Below are positions 63,163 to 64,000 of a stretch of 64,000 bases of DNA, one piece after another. Location: contig OX419338.1 in assembly GCA_948470475.1 (NCBI GenBank), positions 22,433,407 through 22,497,406 of the forward strand, read 5' to 3'. The notes beneath the pieces were generated by a model. The model was not told the origin of the DNA and did not search any database. It saw nothing but the letters and a program-made list of their open reading frames with translations. Position 1 is the first letter of the stretch; each line of letters opens with the position of its first letter. Made by a program: the position numbers and the translations under genes. The stretch comes from Galaxea fascicularis (taxonomy: Eukaryota; Cnidaria; Anthozoa; Scleractinia; Euphylliidae).

Positions 63163-63603
63163 TTAGATTATCAATTTTCTATGAATGCAATACAATATAC
63201 CTGATAATTGTCCACATAGAGGATTCCTTCTGAAAAAGTAATATGTTCGGTGTTCTGGAATGGCATATGAATATCCTCCATCCAGTGAATGATTAATAAA
63301 AAATCTACCAAATGCATCATGCAGTATGCTATGTGTATGCAAAACATTAGACCATCCAAACATTTTTTCAAGAATGGGTGTTAACCAACTGTTACCTGGT
63401 CCAATTAATCCAATTTCATTATTATTCAATTCAATTATTTCACTTATTGTCATAATTTTATTAAAATGTTTAATGTATAAATATTGATATACTAAAGCAG
63501 ATTTCAAAATAACATCATCGATATCTGGATGTTTTTCTTTTGTTTCTTCCAAAAATTTTTCAATATATTTGATTATGTATTTTATCATATAATATATAGT
63601 CAT
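63163..63603 (-). CDS. GPGN/HD protein, possibly phospholipase A2-like
   Basis: 146 residues. 'EIGLIGPGNSWLTPILEKMF' is followed by 'LHTHSILHDAFGRFFINH', a Gly-rich loop then a His-Asp pair about 25 residues later, which resembles the calcium loop and catalytic His-Asp of phospholipase A2. The resemblance is weak and could be chance. Lies 10 nt upstream of the membrane-protein gene. Confidence 0.45.
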   Translation of the reverse strand: MTIYYMIKYIIKYIEKFLEETKEKHPDIDDVILKSALVYQYLYIKHFNKIMTISEIIELNNNEIGLIGPGNSWLTPILEKMFGWSNVLHTHSILHDAFGRFFINHSLDGGYSYAIPEHRTYYFFRRNPLCGQLSGILYCIHRKLII

Positions 63604-63622
63604 ATTAGTTAATTCAATTACA

Positions 63623-64000
63623 TTAATCCATATATTTCAATACAACACACATATCATCAGATGCTGGACTAAATAACTCAATTCTAATTAGACCTGCTTG
63701 CTCATTAGAATTTAAATTATCAGTTAATACATTATTACTTTTAGTTGTTGTTCTTATAATATTACCTCTACCAAGAATAAATTTATAGTTAAATGTACTA
63801 TAACTATCTTTATCCTCTGTATAAATAAATTTAACGTCTACAAGATAAAAATTACTTTCAAAATAAATCCATCTACTAGCTCCGAATATTATATCTGTTT
63901 CACCTTTTTTTTAAAAACCTGTGAATTTTTTTGTCTGTATCTATCAACATAACTTCTTAGTGCTACTATTTGATTTTTGCCACCTAGATTTGGAATTAAA
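63623..64000 (-). CDS. partial ORF running off the window, frame break near its left part
   Basis: Reading from the edge on the minus strand, 'LGGKNQIVALRSYVDRYRQK' is followed by an A8 run (63907-63914 region), after which the frame changes and continues 'DIIFGASRWIYFESNFYLVD' to '...CVVLKYMD' and a stop at 63623-63625. The beta-rich character suggests a structural protein, but I cannot name it. The homopolymer break may be a mutation or an assembly error. Confidence 0.4.

Larger units (their letters stand above)
61900..64000. mobile_element. AT-rich virus-like element, truncated by the window edge
   Basis: From about 61.9 kb the base composition drops to strongly AT-rich and every ORF uses A/T-ending codons. 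Genes are tightly packed: a VLTF3-like factor (plus), then three frames on the minus strand. No introns. The gene content is viral and unrelated to the Polinton at 41-61 kb. Left boundary and TIR were not found; the right side is outside the window. Confidence 0.6.

Overview
The window reads as animal nuclear DNA, most likely from an anthozoan cnidarian (coral or sea anemone). Two host genes have normal GT-AG introns. The sequence between them is packed with small terminal-inverted-repeat (TIR) elements, LINEs, a SINE and a tyrosine-recombinase retroelement. It also holds one complete Polinton/Maverick (adintovirus-like) element. Nothing looks bacterial. The species is inferred from gene style and repeat content, not proven.

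Layout. 1-5.7 kb: nested MITEs and LINE scraps. 5.7-11.1 kb: a frameshifted L1/Tx1-like LINE. 11.1-12.1 kb: a second LINE fragment on the minus strand. 12.1-16.2 kb (minus): a three-exon ribokinase gene (RBKS). 16.6-31.9 kb (plus): a six-exon Polyhomeotic-like Polycomb gene with HD1 motif, FCS zinc finger and SAM domain, head-to-head with RBKS across about 450 bp. 34.7-40.2 kb: a decayed retroelement with RNase H-like and tyrosine recombinase ORFs between 137-bp direct repeats. 40.8 and 61.0 kb: two possible host exons on either side of the Polinton.

41280-60872 is a 19.6-kb Polinton. It has about 390-bp near-identical TIRs beginning AGTAGT and a perfect 6-bp target duplication (CGCCCC). It encodes a chromodomain integrase, packaging ATPase, adenovirus-type cysteine protease, major capsid protein, two penton-like paralogues, a pVI-like protein with a frameshift, two pX/mu-like basic proteins, a parvovirus-type phospholipase A2, a GRF zinc-finger protein and two RING proteins. 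Many genes have their own TATAAAAGG-like box. No DNA polymerase B is visible.

Where a polymerase might sit, at 42.0-44.5 kb on the minus strand, is the most unusual structure of the window: a tandem array of about 14 short cassette-like units. Most are bounded by a polypyrimidine-CAG acceptor and a GTAAGT/GTGAGT-like donor. They are separated by gaps of only 21-46 nt. Most encode variants of one Cys-rich module (Ile-Pro-Gly-His ... Cys ... Cys-X-Cys), start in phase 0 and end in phase 2. I read this as a possible mutually exclusive cassette-exon system inside a virus-like element.

62.1-64.0 kb is strongly AT-rich and holds part of a second, unrelated virus-like element: a VLTF3-like late transcription factor, a membrane protein, a GPGN/HD protein and an edge-truncated ORF.
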